Source of the DNA: CBFHWY01 sp965659675
GTDB lineage: Bacteria; Bacteroidota; Bacteroidia; Flavobacteriales_G; Salibacteraceae
DNA: 64,000 nucleotides
Assembly: GCA_965659675.1 (NCBI GenBank)
Contig: CBFHWY010000001.1
Coordinates: 62,001 to 126,000, forward strand
Reading direction: 5' to 3'
In this document: positions 17,201-25,402 of the stretch, in pieces
Position numbering within the stretch: position 1 is the stretch's first letter
How the letters are laid out: each line of letters begins with the position of its first letter
Program-made: the position numbers and the translations under genes
The notes under the pieces: generated by a model
Seen by the model: the letters and a program-made list of their open reading frames with translations, nothing else
What the model was told of the DNA's origin: nothing
Database searches by the model: none

Positions 17201-17766
17201 CATTCTTTACACCAAGACTTCCAAATGTTGCTTTACCACTAAACCTATTGAGTTTTGAGGTCAAAAAGCAAGATCAGGAAGTTGATCTGCATTGGATTGC
17301 AATAAGCTCTACATCTATAGAGCTGTATCAGATAGAGAGATCTCAGAATCTCATTGATTGGATGCAAGTCGGGATTAAAAAAGCCGTCGGACTAAGAGGT
17401 GAAAGATCAAGCTATAAGTTTACTGATGAACATCCAATTAGGGGTACGAGCTACTATCGTTTAAAGGCGGTCGATATCAATGGAGACTTTGAATATTCCG
17501 GAGTTAGACAGGTTAGCTTCGATTCGCCTGAAGAAAGTCAAACATTGCTGATATATCCCAATCCGACCAATGGAAGCTTCCAGATCCACGGCTTGCCAAA
17601 TTCAGTACATGATCTTAAGATAATTGACATGCAAGGGAAGCTGGTTTATTCAGATTTGGGAAGGAATAAGACCAGCTTTAACGGCCTTATTGATCTTGCC
17701 CCAGGGGTTTATCAAGTGCAGATTATTGGCTCAGTATTGCATAGTTTACCTCTAATTGTTCGATAA
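14224..17766 (+). CDS. C-terminal part of giant FG-GAP/thrombospondin-3-like T9SS protein
   Basis: This 1,180-codon segment is in frame with sequence starting near 14173; the GTG at 14224 is only the first formal start. In order it has the end of a cadherin-like repeat, an FG-GAP propeller (about residues 50-400, motifs such as DLNNDGYIDFV and DVDNDGDLDIF), a segment resembling ASPIC/UnbV ('EVSGGRGHGSQKPGVIHFGLG'), a long run of thrombospondin type 3-like Asp repeats (DTDGDGI, DSDGDGVAD), a beta domain, and a type A T9SS C-terminal domain starting 'LLIYPNPTNGSFQIHG'. It is calcium-binding and surface-directed. Function is unknown, probably adhesive. Confidence 0.8.
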   Translation: MTYTPDAGFTGVDQFQFKVCDKTGICDIATVYVVVTCASGNFAEGADFYNLDVGGTKEGGLTWADFNNDGFLDVLVNTTDGGIDSRMIFSKQQGSLTFEDVTTTHADGLTNNTLGRTALAGDLNNDGYIDFVRNTFSRIEVFYNKGPNANPAYSFGDADQDPNIVITAIAGGMNVEGMTLSDWNQDGWLDLVFDYDNNGSEVFENDKDGTFTLQTPGTGAGQTGFPASLGDNGDYAATADWDNDGFVDVIFRKDATDANGVDLWNFNESTGRFTAVTSPNIQAAGGNKGAVTFCDLDNDADLDFIWTDGAGNDNKIYTNSGGTFTLNSTLLVSGSIDECDCADVDNDGDLDIFLGDNSGTSYLYINNGSLSFTQTNGCLNPAANAEAAEFVDFDKDGDMDLYINIAGGGNQLWVNAQNDENYLFVEPRIKLPNGRWRSALGANVLLTNCDDDTLLLQEVSGGRGHGSQKPGVIHFGLGTDGPDEAYTAIVYFPDSSGTRDTVSVNFVPSQYDGQKLIVYQSSPDNENCADLDGDGVIDIADIDTDGDGILNDDETPLGNVSPYVDSDFDGTYDYLDEDFTGCGTFTNGVCSNFDSDGDGVADFLDLDSDNDGLTDVREAGGIDSNGDGIIDNNNTDTDGDGYPNSVDSDNGGTALSDSDSDGDGVPNRSDADSDADGIPDLIEVQTTAAYSGLSGSDTDGDGIDDRFDVDCSPCGGVTGSSITPTNTDGTDEPDYLDDDSDNDGISDNVEAYDDDYNDVVDVAASGIDSDADGIDDSYDDDGASATNGAGPGNNQTPASFLDTRPSTTEKNWREARLPVRSGLGSFTVTSSCPTISGTDWIDVDDGSGNIVFSINPNGNNLGSLCWGVNILSGVPAVRIDTNGGYGEYILNRNFYLDPTSDPSSSVDLRFYSLTSEINDLRTAANNDGFNVGTFQSFIDDSLNITQSEPTPLNLDVTDNGAVSASLKNPSNQEYTASGYGINISSDDLGEFVPFFTPRLPNVALPLNLLSFEVKKQDQEVDLHWIAISSTSIELYQIERSQNLIDWMQVGIKKAVGLRGERSSYKFTDEHPIRGTSYYRLKAVDINGDFEYSGVRQVSFDSPEESQTLLIYPNPTNGSFQIHGLPNSVHDLKIIDMQGKLVYSDLGRNKTSFNGLIDLAPGVYQVQIIGSVLHSLPLIVR
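15800..16580 (+). repeat. Asp-rich thrombospondin type 3-like coding repeats
   Basis: About 780 bases code for a dozen or more copies of D-x-D-G-D-G-(I/V/Y)-x-(D/N), at irregular spacing of roughly 10-30 codons. The DNA is rich in GAT-GGA-GAT triplets, so it looks repetitive at base level. The repeats bind calcium in known proteins and form a stiff stalk. Confidence 0.75.
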
Positions 17767-17851
17767 GCCTGCTCGGGTAATCAAAAGTTAGCTGTTCAAA
17801 AGTAGAGTGCCACCTAAAGGGTATGTGCTTGCATTATGCAAATCTTTGGGC

Positions 17852-18847
17852 ATGCTTTTGAGAAACTTTGTCATTTTACTCCTTATTGGTCTTGTGTCAT
17901 GTGTCCCGGCCAGAAAGGTTGAAGAACTTCAATCAAAAATGGATAAGTGTGACGAAGAGCGTACACGACTGGCAGAAGCAGCACAAGATTTCGAGACCCA
18001 ACTCAAGGAAGCCAATGTTGAGCTAAAGGACCTCAGAAAATCCGTTAAACAGCTTAAAGAAGACACAACAGCTTTGGGGAAGTCCTTCAAGCGCCTTGAA
18101 CGCCAATACGACAAGCTCAATGCGGTGAATAATGATCTTCTTTCGAAGCAAAGAAGAAGCATGGAATCGAGCGAAGCGGAAAACCGTCAACTCATGAAGG
18201 AGTTGATGATCGCTCAGGAAGAACTTCAAGTGAAGGAAGATATGCTTAGACAACTTGAAAGAGATCTTCAAGCCAAAAAGGAAAGTCTGGATCAACTGGA
18301 AAGTGAGCTAGAAGCAAGAGAAAAGAAAGTACGGGAACTTCAGGCATTGATTGATGAAAAAGACCGCGCAGTTCGGGAACTGAAAGACAGGATCACACAA
18401 GCCCTGCTCGGCTTTAAAGACAAAGGTCTTACCGTAGAAACAAAAAATGGCCGAATTCAGGTATCGATGGAGGCAAAATTACTTTTCCCAAGTGGGTCAA
18501 CTTTGATTAACCCCGACGGAAAAAAAGCGCTCATCGATCTTGCCAAAGTACTTCAGGATCAGGAAGACCTTACCATATTGGTTGAAGGACATACAGATAC
18601 GGATGCCTTTAGAGGAAGAGGCGAAATTTCGGATAACTGGGATCTGAGTGTGATGAGAGCCACCTCTGTGGTGAAGATCATGCTTCAGAATTCAAGTTTG
18701 GATCCAATGATGTTAACAGCCGCAGGGCGGGGTGAGTTTGTACCAGTTGATAGTGCAGATACTCCTGAGGCTAAAGCAAAGAACAGAAGGATAGAAATTA
18801 TCCTTTCTCCAAATCTCGATCGATTGTTTGAGATCTTGGATAACTAA
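17852..18847 (+). CDS. OmpA-family lipoprotein with long coiled coil
   Basis: This 331-residue protein has a leader ending in the lipobox LVSC (about residues 14-17). A highly charged coiled coil (about residues 25-185, many Glu/Lys/Leu heptads) precedes an OmpA/MotB peptidoglycan-binding domain at about 205-325, with 'LVEGHTDTDA' and 'TAAGRGEFVPVD...AKNRRIEIIL'. It would be anchored in the outer membrane and bind peptidoglycan across the periplasm. ATG 17852 is selected because it gives the lipoprotein signal; the earlier GTG at 17807 adds 15 residues without a leader. A strong terminator follows. Confidence 0.88.
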   Translation: MLLRNFVILLLIGLVSCVPARKVEELQSKMDKCDEERTRLAEAAQDFETQLKEANVELKDLRKSVKQLKEDTTALGKSFKRLERQYDKLNAVNNDLLSKQRRSMESSEAENRQLMKELMIAQEELQVKEDMLRQLERDLQAKKESLDQLESELEAREKKVRELQALIDEKDRAVRELKDRITQALLGFKDKGLTVETKNGRIQVSMEAKLLFPSGSTLINPDGKKALIDLAKVLQDQEDLTILVEGHTDTDAFRGRGEISDNWDLSVMRATSVVKIMLQNSSLDPMMLTAAGRGEFVPVDSADTPEAKAKNRRIEIILSPNLDRLFEILDN

Positions 18848-18895
18848 GAACTTTCATACCCCTGAAAGATTCCTCCTAGTTTTTGTAGTTGTGAT

Positions 18896-18922
18896 AAAAG
18901 GCGGCGCTTGCCGCCTTTTTCT
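18896..18922 (+). terminator. Rho-independent terminator after the OmpA lipoprotein gene
   Basis: A perfect 10-base stem, AAAAGGCGGC / GCCGCCTTTT, encloses the tetraloop GCTT and is followed by a T-rich run. It lies 49 bases after the OmpA stop. The A-rich upstream side means it could also work on the minus strand. Confidence 0.9.
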
Positions 18923-18963
18923 TTTGGAATGATTTTATGCACTGAGCCCAGAAGCATTTGAAA

Positions 18964-18971
18964 TAAATTTG
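18964..18971 (+). promoter_or_regulatory. -7 box TAAATTTG of recJ
   Basis: Exact TAnnTTTG match, 4 bases before the recJ ATG. With the terminator just upstream, recJ has its own promoter, and its mRNA would be leaderless or nearly so. Confidence 0.55.
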
Positions 18972-18975
18972 AGGC

Positions 18976-20682
18976 ATGCAATATCGCTGGAAATTCAAAG
19001 AAAGCCCTGCAAGGGCAGAGGTGCTTGCACTCAGTCGTGCATTGGGTGTTGATCCCATCACCTCTTCTCTGTTGATCCAGCGTGAGATCAAAAGCTTCAA
19101 TGAGGCCAGAGATTTCTTTCGACCGAAGCTAGGCGATCTCCATCCTCCATTTGACATGAAGGACATGCAAAAGGCCGTAGACCGGCTTCAACAGGCTCTG
19201 GAAGAAGATCATGGCATCATGGTATTCGGAGATTACGATGTGGATGGCACCACATCGGTAGCTCTTCTCGTTTCCTTCCTGCAAAACATTGCCTATGAAA
19301 AGCATGACTTTTATATCCCCGATCGCTACAAGGAAGGCTATGGATTGAGCAAGGATGGGATAGATGAGGCCGTTCAGAAAGGCTATCGCCTGATGGTTTG
19401 CCTCGATTGTGGGATCAAGGCGGTAGAGTTAGTTGATTATGCCAACGAACAGGGACTCGATATCATCATTTGTGATCATCACCGTCCGGGAGACCAGCTT
19501 CCAAATGCGGCAGCGATACTCGACCCAAAGCAAGATGACTGCAATTATCCCTACAAGGAACTCAGCGGATGTGGCATTGGATTTAAGCTGATCCAGGCAT
19601 GGAGTGAGTATACAGAAAGCTCAATAGATCTTGAATCATACCTGGATCTTTGTGCCATTAGTATAGCTTGTGATATCGTTCCTATGGATGGGGAGAACAG
19701 GGTATTGAGTTACTATGGCCTAAGGCGTATCAATCTGGAGCCGCGACCAGGAGTGAAAGCCATCTTTGAAAGGACAGGTAAGCTCAGCGAAGTTGAAAAT
19801 GATAATCTGGTCTTCATCATCGGGCCGCGAATAAATGCCGCAGGAAGAATTCGACACGCTTCTGAAGCCGCAAAGCTGCTACTGAGCACCGATGAGGTCG
19901 AACTAAATGACCTGGTCGACAAGATTGAAGAATACAATAATGAGCGAAGGACCAAAGACAAGGATACCACAGAACATGCCCTTCAGATGATCAGTGAGGA
20001 TGAATTTCTCAGCCAGTCTGAATCTACGGTACTATATCATCATACCTGGCACAAGGGTGTAGTGGGCATTGTGGCCTCGCGACTGATTGAAAAGTACTAC
20101 CGCCCCACTATCGTCTTAACGGAATCAGAAGGAAAGTTGAGCGGCTCAGCGCGTTCGGTTCACGACTTTGACGTTTATGAGGCTATAGATGCCTGTAGCG
20201 AGGAGCTCATTCAGTTTGGAGGTCACAAATATGCAGCAGGGCTTACGATGGATCTCGACCGCTTTGAACGCTTTAAAGAACGCTTTGAACAGGAGGTCAG
20301 CAAACGGATCAGAAAAGACCAAAAGATACCTGAGCTATTGATCGACCTGGAACTGAAGCTATCAGACATCAATTTAAGGCTATATCGACGCATTCGACAA
20401 ATGGCACCATTTGGTCCGGCCAACATGAAACCACTTTTTATGACCAAAGTATTGAAAGAGGCGGGAAGTAAAAAAGTGGGAAGTGATAAGACCCATCTTA
20501 AAACAACACTCAAAGATCCCGATGGTGCTTTGATCAAAGGAATCGCTTTTGGAATGGCGGATAAACTGGAGCTTTTGAACACTGGAGAAGCTGTGGATGT
20601 TGTGTACACACTTGAGCTAAACGAGTGGAGAGGAAGGCAAAACGTGGAAATGATGATCAAGGATATTCGCCCGCATTCTTGA
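18976..20682 (+). CDS. recJ: Single-stranded-DNA-specific exonuclease RecJ
   Basis: This 568-residue cytoplasmic protein has the DHH phosphoesterase motifs in order: 'VFGDYDVDGTTSVALL' (I), 'LMVCLDCGIKA' (II), 'IIICDHHRPG' (III, the DHH box) and 'ISIACDIVPMDGENR' (IV), then the DHHA1 motif 'SGSARSVHDFDVYEAI...FGGHKYAAGLTM' and a C-terminal OB-like domain. It degrades single-stranded DNA 5' to 3' in recombination and mismatch repair. The length is typical. The gene stands between a terminator and the lysS promoter. Confidence 0.96.
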   Translation: MQYRWKFKESPARAEVLALSRALGVDPITSSLLIQREIKSFNEARDFFRPKLGDLHPPFDMKDMQKAVDRLQQALEEDHGIMVFGDYDVDGTTSVALLVSFLQNIAYEKHDFYIPDRYKEGYGLSKDGIDEAVQKGYRLMVCLDCGIKAVELVDYANEQGLDIIICDHHRPGDQLPNAAAILDPKQDDCNYPYKELSGCGIGFKLIQAWSEYTESSIDLESYLDLCAISIACDIVPMDGENRVLSYYGLRRINLEPRPGVKAIFERTGKLSEVENDNLVFIIGPRINAAGRIRHASEAAKLLLSTDEVELNDLVDKIEEYNNERRTKDKDTTEHALQMISEDEFLSQSESTVLYHHTWHKGVVGIVASRLIEKYYRPTIVLTESEGKLSGSARSVHDFDVYEAIDACSEELIQFGGHKYAAGLTMDLDRFERFKERFEQEVSKRIRKDQKIPELLIDLELKLSDINLRLYRRIRQMAPFGPANMKPLFMTKVLKEAGSKKVGSDKTHLKTTLKDPDGALIKGIAFGMADKLELLNTGEAVDVVYTLELNEWRGRQNVEMMIKDIRPHS

Positions 20683-20696
20683 GTCATTTGAAGCAC

Positions 20697-20704
20697 TATC
20701 TTTG
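20697..20704 (+). promoter_or_regulatory. -7 box TATCTTTG of lysS
   Basis: Exact TAnnTTTG match 27 bases before the lysS start; a TTG at 20679-20681 is 15 bases upstream of it, closer than usual. Confidence 0.45.
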
Positions 20705-20731
20705 CCGACCTTTAAAAGGACATAAATTACA

Positions 20732-22474
20732 ATGAGTCAGCAACTTTCAGAACAGGAATCGGTACGTAGACAAGCACTGGCGGAAATGAGAAGATTAGGC
20801 ATCGAGCCTTATCCCGCCGCAATGTATGAGGTCACAGCAATGGCCAATGAGGTGAAAGAGGGCTTTAAGCAAGAAGGTGATTTTGCTGAAGTGAGCCTGG
20901 CGGGACGTATCATGAGTCGCCGTATCATGGGTAAAGCCAGCTTTGCCGAGCTGATGGATTCAAGTGGACGGATTCAGGTGTATGTCAGCAGAGACGATAT
21001 CTGTGAAGGGGAAGACAAAACACTATACAATACTGTATTCAAGCGCTTACTTGATATTGGAGACTTTATTGGAGTGAAAGGCTTTGCTTTTAAAACAAAA
21101 GTTGGTGAGACAACTATTCATGTCACTGAGTTGACAGTGCTTTCGAAGTCGATCCGGCCCTTACCCATTGTTAAAACCGATGCCGACGGGAAGGTACATG
21201 ATGCTTTCAGCGATCCCGAGCTGCGATATCGTCAGCGTTATGTGGACCTGGTTGTGAACGAAGGAGTGAAGGACACTTTCATGAAACGCAATAAGATCTT
21301 CAGTACCATGAGGGACTTCTTTAATGGTAAGGGCTACATGGAAGTCGAGACTCCTATTCTACAACCTATTCCTGGTGGGGCTGCGGCGCGTCCATTTGTG
21401 ACGCACCACAACGCGCTAGATATGCCACTTTATTTGCGAATTGCAAATGAGCTGTACTTGAAGCGATTGATCGTTGGAGGCTTTGAAGGAGTGTATGAAT
21501 TTGCCAAAGACTTCCGCAACGAGGGAATGGATCGTACCCACAATCCTGAGTTCACCGTTATGGAGATCTATGTTGCCTATAAGGATTATCACTGGATGAT
21601 GGACTTCACCGAGGAGATGATCGAGAAGGTGGCTATGGCTGTCAATGGATCAACGGATATCACCTTCAACGGGAAAGAAATTAGCTTAAAGCCACCATTC
21701 AAAAGAATATCGATGGCTGATGCCATCAAAGAACATACGGACTTCGACATCAACGGCAAGTCGGAAAATGACATTCGTGCTTTCTGTTTGGATCAGGGAG
21801 TAGAAGTGGATGAAAGCATGGGTAAAGGAAAGCTCATCGACGAACTATTTGGTGAGAAGTGTGAAGAGCACTATGTGCAGCCAACCTTCATTACCGACTA
21901 CCCTGTTGAGATGTCGCCGCTTTGCAAAAAACACCGGGATAACCCAGAACTCACTGAACGTTTTGAGCTGATCATCAATGGAACGGAGTACGCCAATGCC
22001 TATTCAGAGTTGAATGATCCAATTGACCAGTTAGAACGCTTCCAGGATCAGTTGAAATTGAGCGAAAAAGGAGACGATGAAGCCATGTTCATTGATATGG
22101 ACTTTGTACGCGCCTTGGAATACGGAATGCCACCTACTTCGGGTATGGGTATTGGCATCGATCGTTTGGCCATGCTATTGACCGACAACACCAGTATTCA
22201 GGAAGTACTGTTCTTTCCGCAGATGCGACCTGAGAAATCGCAGATTTCTCAGGAGCCTCAAGCTTCAAGCGACAAGCATCAAGCCGATTTGAGCGAAAAC
22301 GAAGCGCTCGTCATGAAGAGTTTAACCGAGGAGGGTCCAATGGATTTGGGTGAGGTGAAGGAAGCCGTTGGACTCAGCAACAAACAATGGGATAAGAGCC
22401 TCAAGAGCCTTCGTCAGAAAGAGCTGATCACCATTACTAAAAGCGATGAGGGTTTATTCGTTGAGAAGCTTTAA
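20732..22474 (+). CDS. lysS: Lysyl-tRNA synthetase, class II, with C-terminal extension
   Basis: This 580-residue protein has an N-terminal OB-fold anticodon-binding domain (about 55-160, 'VSLAGRIMSRRIMGKASFAE') and a class II catalytic domain with motif 1 'FFNGKGYMEVETPIL', motif 2 'FAKDFRNEGMDRTHNPEF' and motif 3 'GMGIGIDRLAMLL'. It charges tRNA-Lys. After the usual end ('LFFPQMRPE', about residue 505) an extra ~70 residues follow: a polar linker and a winged-helix-like segment ('LSENEALVMKSL', 'LGEVKEAVGLSNKQWDKSLK', 'LRQKELITITK'). Escherichia coli LysRS ends without this tail. Core function is certain; the tail's role is unknown. Confidence 0.96.
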   Translation: MSQQLSEQESVRRQALAEMRRLGIEPYPAAMYEVTAMANEVKEGFKQEGDFAEVSLAGRIMSRRIMGKASFAELMDSSGRIQVYVSRDDICEGEDKTLYNTVFKRLLDIGDFIGVKGFAFKTKVGETTIHVTELTVLSKSIRPLPIVKTDADGKVHDAFSDPELRYRQRYVDLVVNEGVKDTFMKRNKIFSTMRDFFNGKGYMEVETPILQPIPGGAAARPFVTHHNALDMPLYLRIANELYLKRLIVGGFEGVYEFAKDFRNEGMDRTHNPEFTVMEIYVAYKDYHWMMDFTEEMIEKVAMAVNGSTDITFNGKEISLKPPFKRISMADAIKEHTDFDINGKSENDIRAFCLDQGVEVDESMGKGKLIDELFGEKCEEHYVQPTFITDYPVEMSPLCKKHRDNPELTERFELIINGTEYANAYSELNDPIDQLERFQDQLKLSEKGDDEAMFIDMDFVRALEYGMPPTSGMGIGIDRLAMLLTDNTSIQEVLFFPQMRPEKSQISQEPQASSDKHQADLSENEALVMKSLTEEGPMDLGEVKEAVGLSNKQWDKSLKSLRQKELITITKSDEGLFVEKL

Positions 22475-22589
22475 CTCTGAATTTTATTGAGGCTTTGCTT
22501 ACCTTTCCTTAAAGAGTAGAATGATCAGTTGATTATAAGCTTGCCTCCACGGCTTTGAGCTTCACGATTTTAGGCCATTCGAGACACCA

Positions 22590-23720
22590 TTAAAAGGCTT
22601 CTCCGATAAAGAAGTAGAAACCTGACCCTTCGGATGTGAAGGCGATATCAAAACGGGTATAAACGTCTTTTTTCGGGAATATTAGGAATCGTGGACCCAA
22701 GCCAGCGGTCCAACGAATCTTATTGACTTGGAAGCCCGCAAAATTGGGTGCAACCTGCCCTGCTGAAGCAAAGGCCGAAAAACCCCAGCGCTTTGCAAAA
22801 GGCAGGGGCAACATCCTAAACTCAGTTTGCCCAGCAATGAGATTTTTGTCGCGATACCTGCCTAAGTAATAACCCCTCATCAGGCGTTCTCCGCCCATAA
22901 GCGCCAATTGATTGAAAGGAACTGTACCATCTGTGAATTGTCCGTAAAGCTGGAACGCCAGAACATTTCGTTCACCCACGGGGCGAAAAAATCGCAGATC
23001 TGCAAAAAGAGAATTGAATGAAAATGTACTTCCCCATTGAGGTTGACTACTTAACCAGGCGAGTTCGGCAAATAATCCATCACGCACGTTGAGTAAATTA
23101 TGCCTGTTGTCGTATAATATACCCCAACCGAGCGATAGGTCAAAAAAACCATTTCGTCCGATTGGATAATTAAAGGTTTCGGGTTCTTCAATATCGAAGC
23201 TAACATTCTGCATGAGTTCAAGATCAACCTCTGGTCCAGTGTAAAGAGAAGGCAGAAGTTTTATCAATGCTCGCTCCCTAAAGCGAAATTCAGAGGCTGA
23301 AATATTTGCGGATACCTTAGGAGCAGTGGATGGACCAATGCCGTAATAGGCAAGGGGAAAGGTTTGGTATTTTATGAGTCCTAAGAAGAAGAACTGATCG
23401 CGATTGGTGTAGATCGCATGATCTATAAAACCCCCAAACTGTTTTTCGAGAGTTCCAAAGGCAAAGGAGGAAACTTCAGAGAGGCGGTTGGCTGTATCAC
23501 GTTTGGCACGATAAAGAAGAACTGAACTAAACCCAAATTCGAAATTTGTTTCAGGGGCGTAAGCCAAAGTTGGATATGTAATGAACTTAGGTTTGGCGGC
23601 TGGGGTGGTGTCTTGAAGTATGGACTGCAAATAGCGTTTCACAATCGACTGACTGACTGAGTGGAATGAGAGCCCACAAAGAAATAGAGCAAGGCAAGTT
23701 GTTCGCAGCAATTGAATCAT
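22590..23720 (-). CDS. Omp85/BamA-like surface antigen barrel without POTRA domains
   Basis: This 376-residue protein has a leader (LLRTTCLALFLCGLSFHSVSQ) and a 16-strand-like barrel domain. The motif 'LMGGERLMRGYYLGRYRDKN' is the L6 loop (G-x-R-G-Y/F) typical of the Omp85 superfamily, and the protein ends in 'GFYFFIGEAF' with a terminal Phe. There is no room for POTRA domains before the barrel, so it is not BamA itself but a short member of the bacterial surface antigen family. It sits in the outer membrane; its partner and cargo are unknown. A TACCTTCG box lies 17 bases before its start. Confidence 0.82.
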   Translation of the reverse strand: MIQLLRTTCLALFLCGLSFHSVSQSIVKRYLQSILQDTTPAAKPKFITYPTLAYAPETNFEFGFSSVLLYRAKRDTANRLSEVSSFAFGTLEKQFGGFIDHAIYTNRDQFFFLGLIKYQTFPLAYYGIGPSTAPKVSANISASEFRFRERALIKLLPSLYTGPEVDLELMQNVSFDIEEPETFNYPIGRNGFFDLSLGWGILYDNRHNLLNVRDGLFAELAWLSSQPQWGSTFSFNSLFADLRFFRPVGERNVLAFQLYGQFTDGTVPFNQLALMGGERLMRGYYLGRYRDKNLIAGQTEFRMLPLPFAKRWGFSAFASAGQVAPNFAGFQVNKIRWTAGLGPRFLIFPKKDVYTRFDIAFTSEGSGFYFFIGEAF

Positions 23721-24066
23721 CTATTCATAAAATCGGGCGAAGGTAAATAGAGCATAGCTATTGTTTTATGGCTTGTATTTCAATTTTCTGCACAAAGGTC
23801 CGGTTTGAGCAACAAGCCATGGGATAAGTCCATTAAAGGCCTATCGAAGTATGGAATTACCAGGGTTAGCAAAGACGATTCTGGTTTGTGGGTTGAGCAT
23901 CTGTTAATGAATGATTGAAATTGTAGAAGGCTAAATGTAAAGATTGAACTTTGGCCCTTGAAATTTTGCAAATTGACTTCCGGCGCAGCCACAAGAGCAA
24001 CAGAAAAGGGAAATGGATTAAAAACTCTCAAAAAAAGAACTTAACTTTCGGTTCAAATTAGCCCTT
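23721..24066. other. Intergenic region between divergent genes
   Basis: This 346-base region separates the Omp85-like gene (minus) from an FG-GAP gene (plus). It holds a TACCTTCG box on the minus strand close to the former and TAACTTTC on the plus strand before the latter. I see no RNA gene, repeat or convincing ORF; an 83-codon minus-strand frame lacks any protein-like feature. Confidence 0.5.
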
Positions 24067-25233
24067 ATGTTGCGATTTTATCTGGGAATTGCCCTCTTTA
24101 CAAGCCTTTCGTTTCAATCATTTGCCCAAAACATTCCTTTTCACGAAGACACGGGTCTCGCCATAGGTGTTAAGCCAACCGAAGTCAGCACTGTAGATTT
24201 GGATTATGGAGACATTGATGGGGATGGTGACTATGACCTCATCGTGGTGCACATCGCGGGAGAAGCGGAACAAATAGAATTCTACATCAATTCAGGTGAT
24301 CACAACTTCCGTTATAACAACGGAATTGAGATCGAAAAGGCCAGGTCGACAGCCGTTAAACTGGGTGATCTAGACAATGATGGTGACCTTGATGTGGTGG
24401 TTGCGCGCTTTTCGGGGAAGAACCGCATCTATTACAATCAGGGAGATTTGGTTTTTAAGAACAAAGGGGGAACATTCGGACATACCAAACACACGATCCA
24501 TGATCTGCACATCGCTGATATGGACCACGATGGCCATAACGATATCGTGGTGGCTTACCACAAAGGACGCAATGAGATATGGTTGAATGACGGGTCTGGA
24601 AAATACCGACATGCCCACCATTTTGGCGCTCATTACAACACTTCATATCATATTGAAGTTGCCGACTTTAATCAGGACGGCTTTAACGATATCGTTGAAG
24701 TGAACTCTAAAGGCCAGAAGAATTTTCTGTACTTGAGCAAGGGAGCCAAGCTCCATTATCGCGTTGTTTCTTTCGGACATTCAAATCTCGATAGTCGAGC
24801 AGTAGCAGTAGGCGACATGGATGATGATGGAAATATGGATATCATGATCGGGAATTATGGAGCACACAATCAACTCTTCCATATGACCAATAAAGGAGAG
24901 TTTAGAGATACAGTGCTCTTTGGTGCTTCCAAAGAAAAAACGCCCGACCTCTTTGTTGTGGACATGAATAACGATGGGAAAAAAGACATCCTCTGCGCAC
25001 ACATGGGCAAACCAAACTCCATTTTCATCGCCACAGATGACCCGAAAAAGTTTAACCGCCAGAATATGAACGAACATATCTTTAATACAAGCTCGATTGT
25101 AGGGCTCGACCTAAATCAGGATGGACTCATTGACATAGCAGAGACCAACATGAATCACAAGAACGTATACTACACCCAGGATTCGATTCCATCAGATAGC
25201 GCTATTGTCCCTTCAGTACCTGTTGGGAAGTGA
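24067..25233 (+). CDS. FG-GAP/VCBS-repeat exported protein without a T9SS tail
   Basis: This 388-residue protein has the signal peptide MLRFYLGIALFTSLSFQSFAQ. The rest is a run of about seven propeller blades with Ca-binding motifs (DIDGDGDYDLIVV, DLDNDGDLDVVVA, DMDHDGHNDIVVA, DMNNDGKKDILCA, DLNQDGLIDIAE). Unlike the propellers at 3247-5799 and 14224-17766 it has no C-terminal sorting domain; it ends in a short Ser/Pro tail (SAIVPSVPVGK). It should cross the inner membrane, after which it may stay in the periplasm. Function is unknown. Confidence 0.82.
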   Translation: MLRFYLGIALFTSLSFQSFAQNIPFHEDTGLAIGVKPTEVSTVDLDYGDIDGDGDYDLIVVHIAGEAEQIEFYINSGDHNFRYNNGIEIEKARSTAVKLGDLDNDGDLDVVVARFSGKNRIYYNQGDLVFKNKGGTFGHTKHTIHDLHIADMDHDGHNDIVVAYHKGRNEIWLNDGSGKYRHAHHFGAHYNTSYHIEVADFNQDGFNDIVEVNSKGQKNFLYLSKGAKLHYRVVSFGHSNLDSRAVAVGDMDDDGNMDIMIGNYGAHNQLFHMTNKGEFRDTVLFGASKEKTPDLFVVDMNNDGKKDILCAHMGKPNSIFIATDDPKKFNRQNMNEHIFNTSSIVGLDLNQDGLIDIAETNMNHKNVYYTQDSIPSDSAIVPSVPVGK

Positions 25234-25347
25234 TTGTAGGTCTTTAAAGCCAAAGTATGCCTGGGTGGTGCAACAGGAGTATATTTTCTGCTAATAGCAT
25301 TCAACATTATTTTAAGCTGCATAACGAGTAGAGAAAAACACCAAAAA

Positions 25348-25381
25348 GAAAAAGCCACCCCCAAAATGGAAGCGGCCTTTC
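25348..25381 (-). terminator. Probable terminator of the choice-of-anchor I gene
   Basis: On the minus strand AAAGGCCGC ... TGGCTTT forms an imperfect hairpin followed by TTTTTCTTTTT, 22 bases after the end of the minus-strand gene. The stem has at least one bulge, so confidence is modest. Confidence 0.45.
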
Positions 25382-25402
25382 TAAATCAGAATTATGAAAA
25401 GT

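Noticed and set aside
22590..23720. Calling this gene BamA or TamA
   Set aside because: It has no POTRA domains and is less than half the length; only the Omp85 barrel is present.
23780..24031. 83-codon minus-strand frame in an intergenic gap
   Set aside because: It lacks a leader, domain or coupling, overlaps the likely promoters of both neighbours, and has a Phe/Ser-rich random-looking composition.
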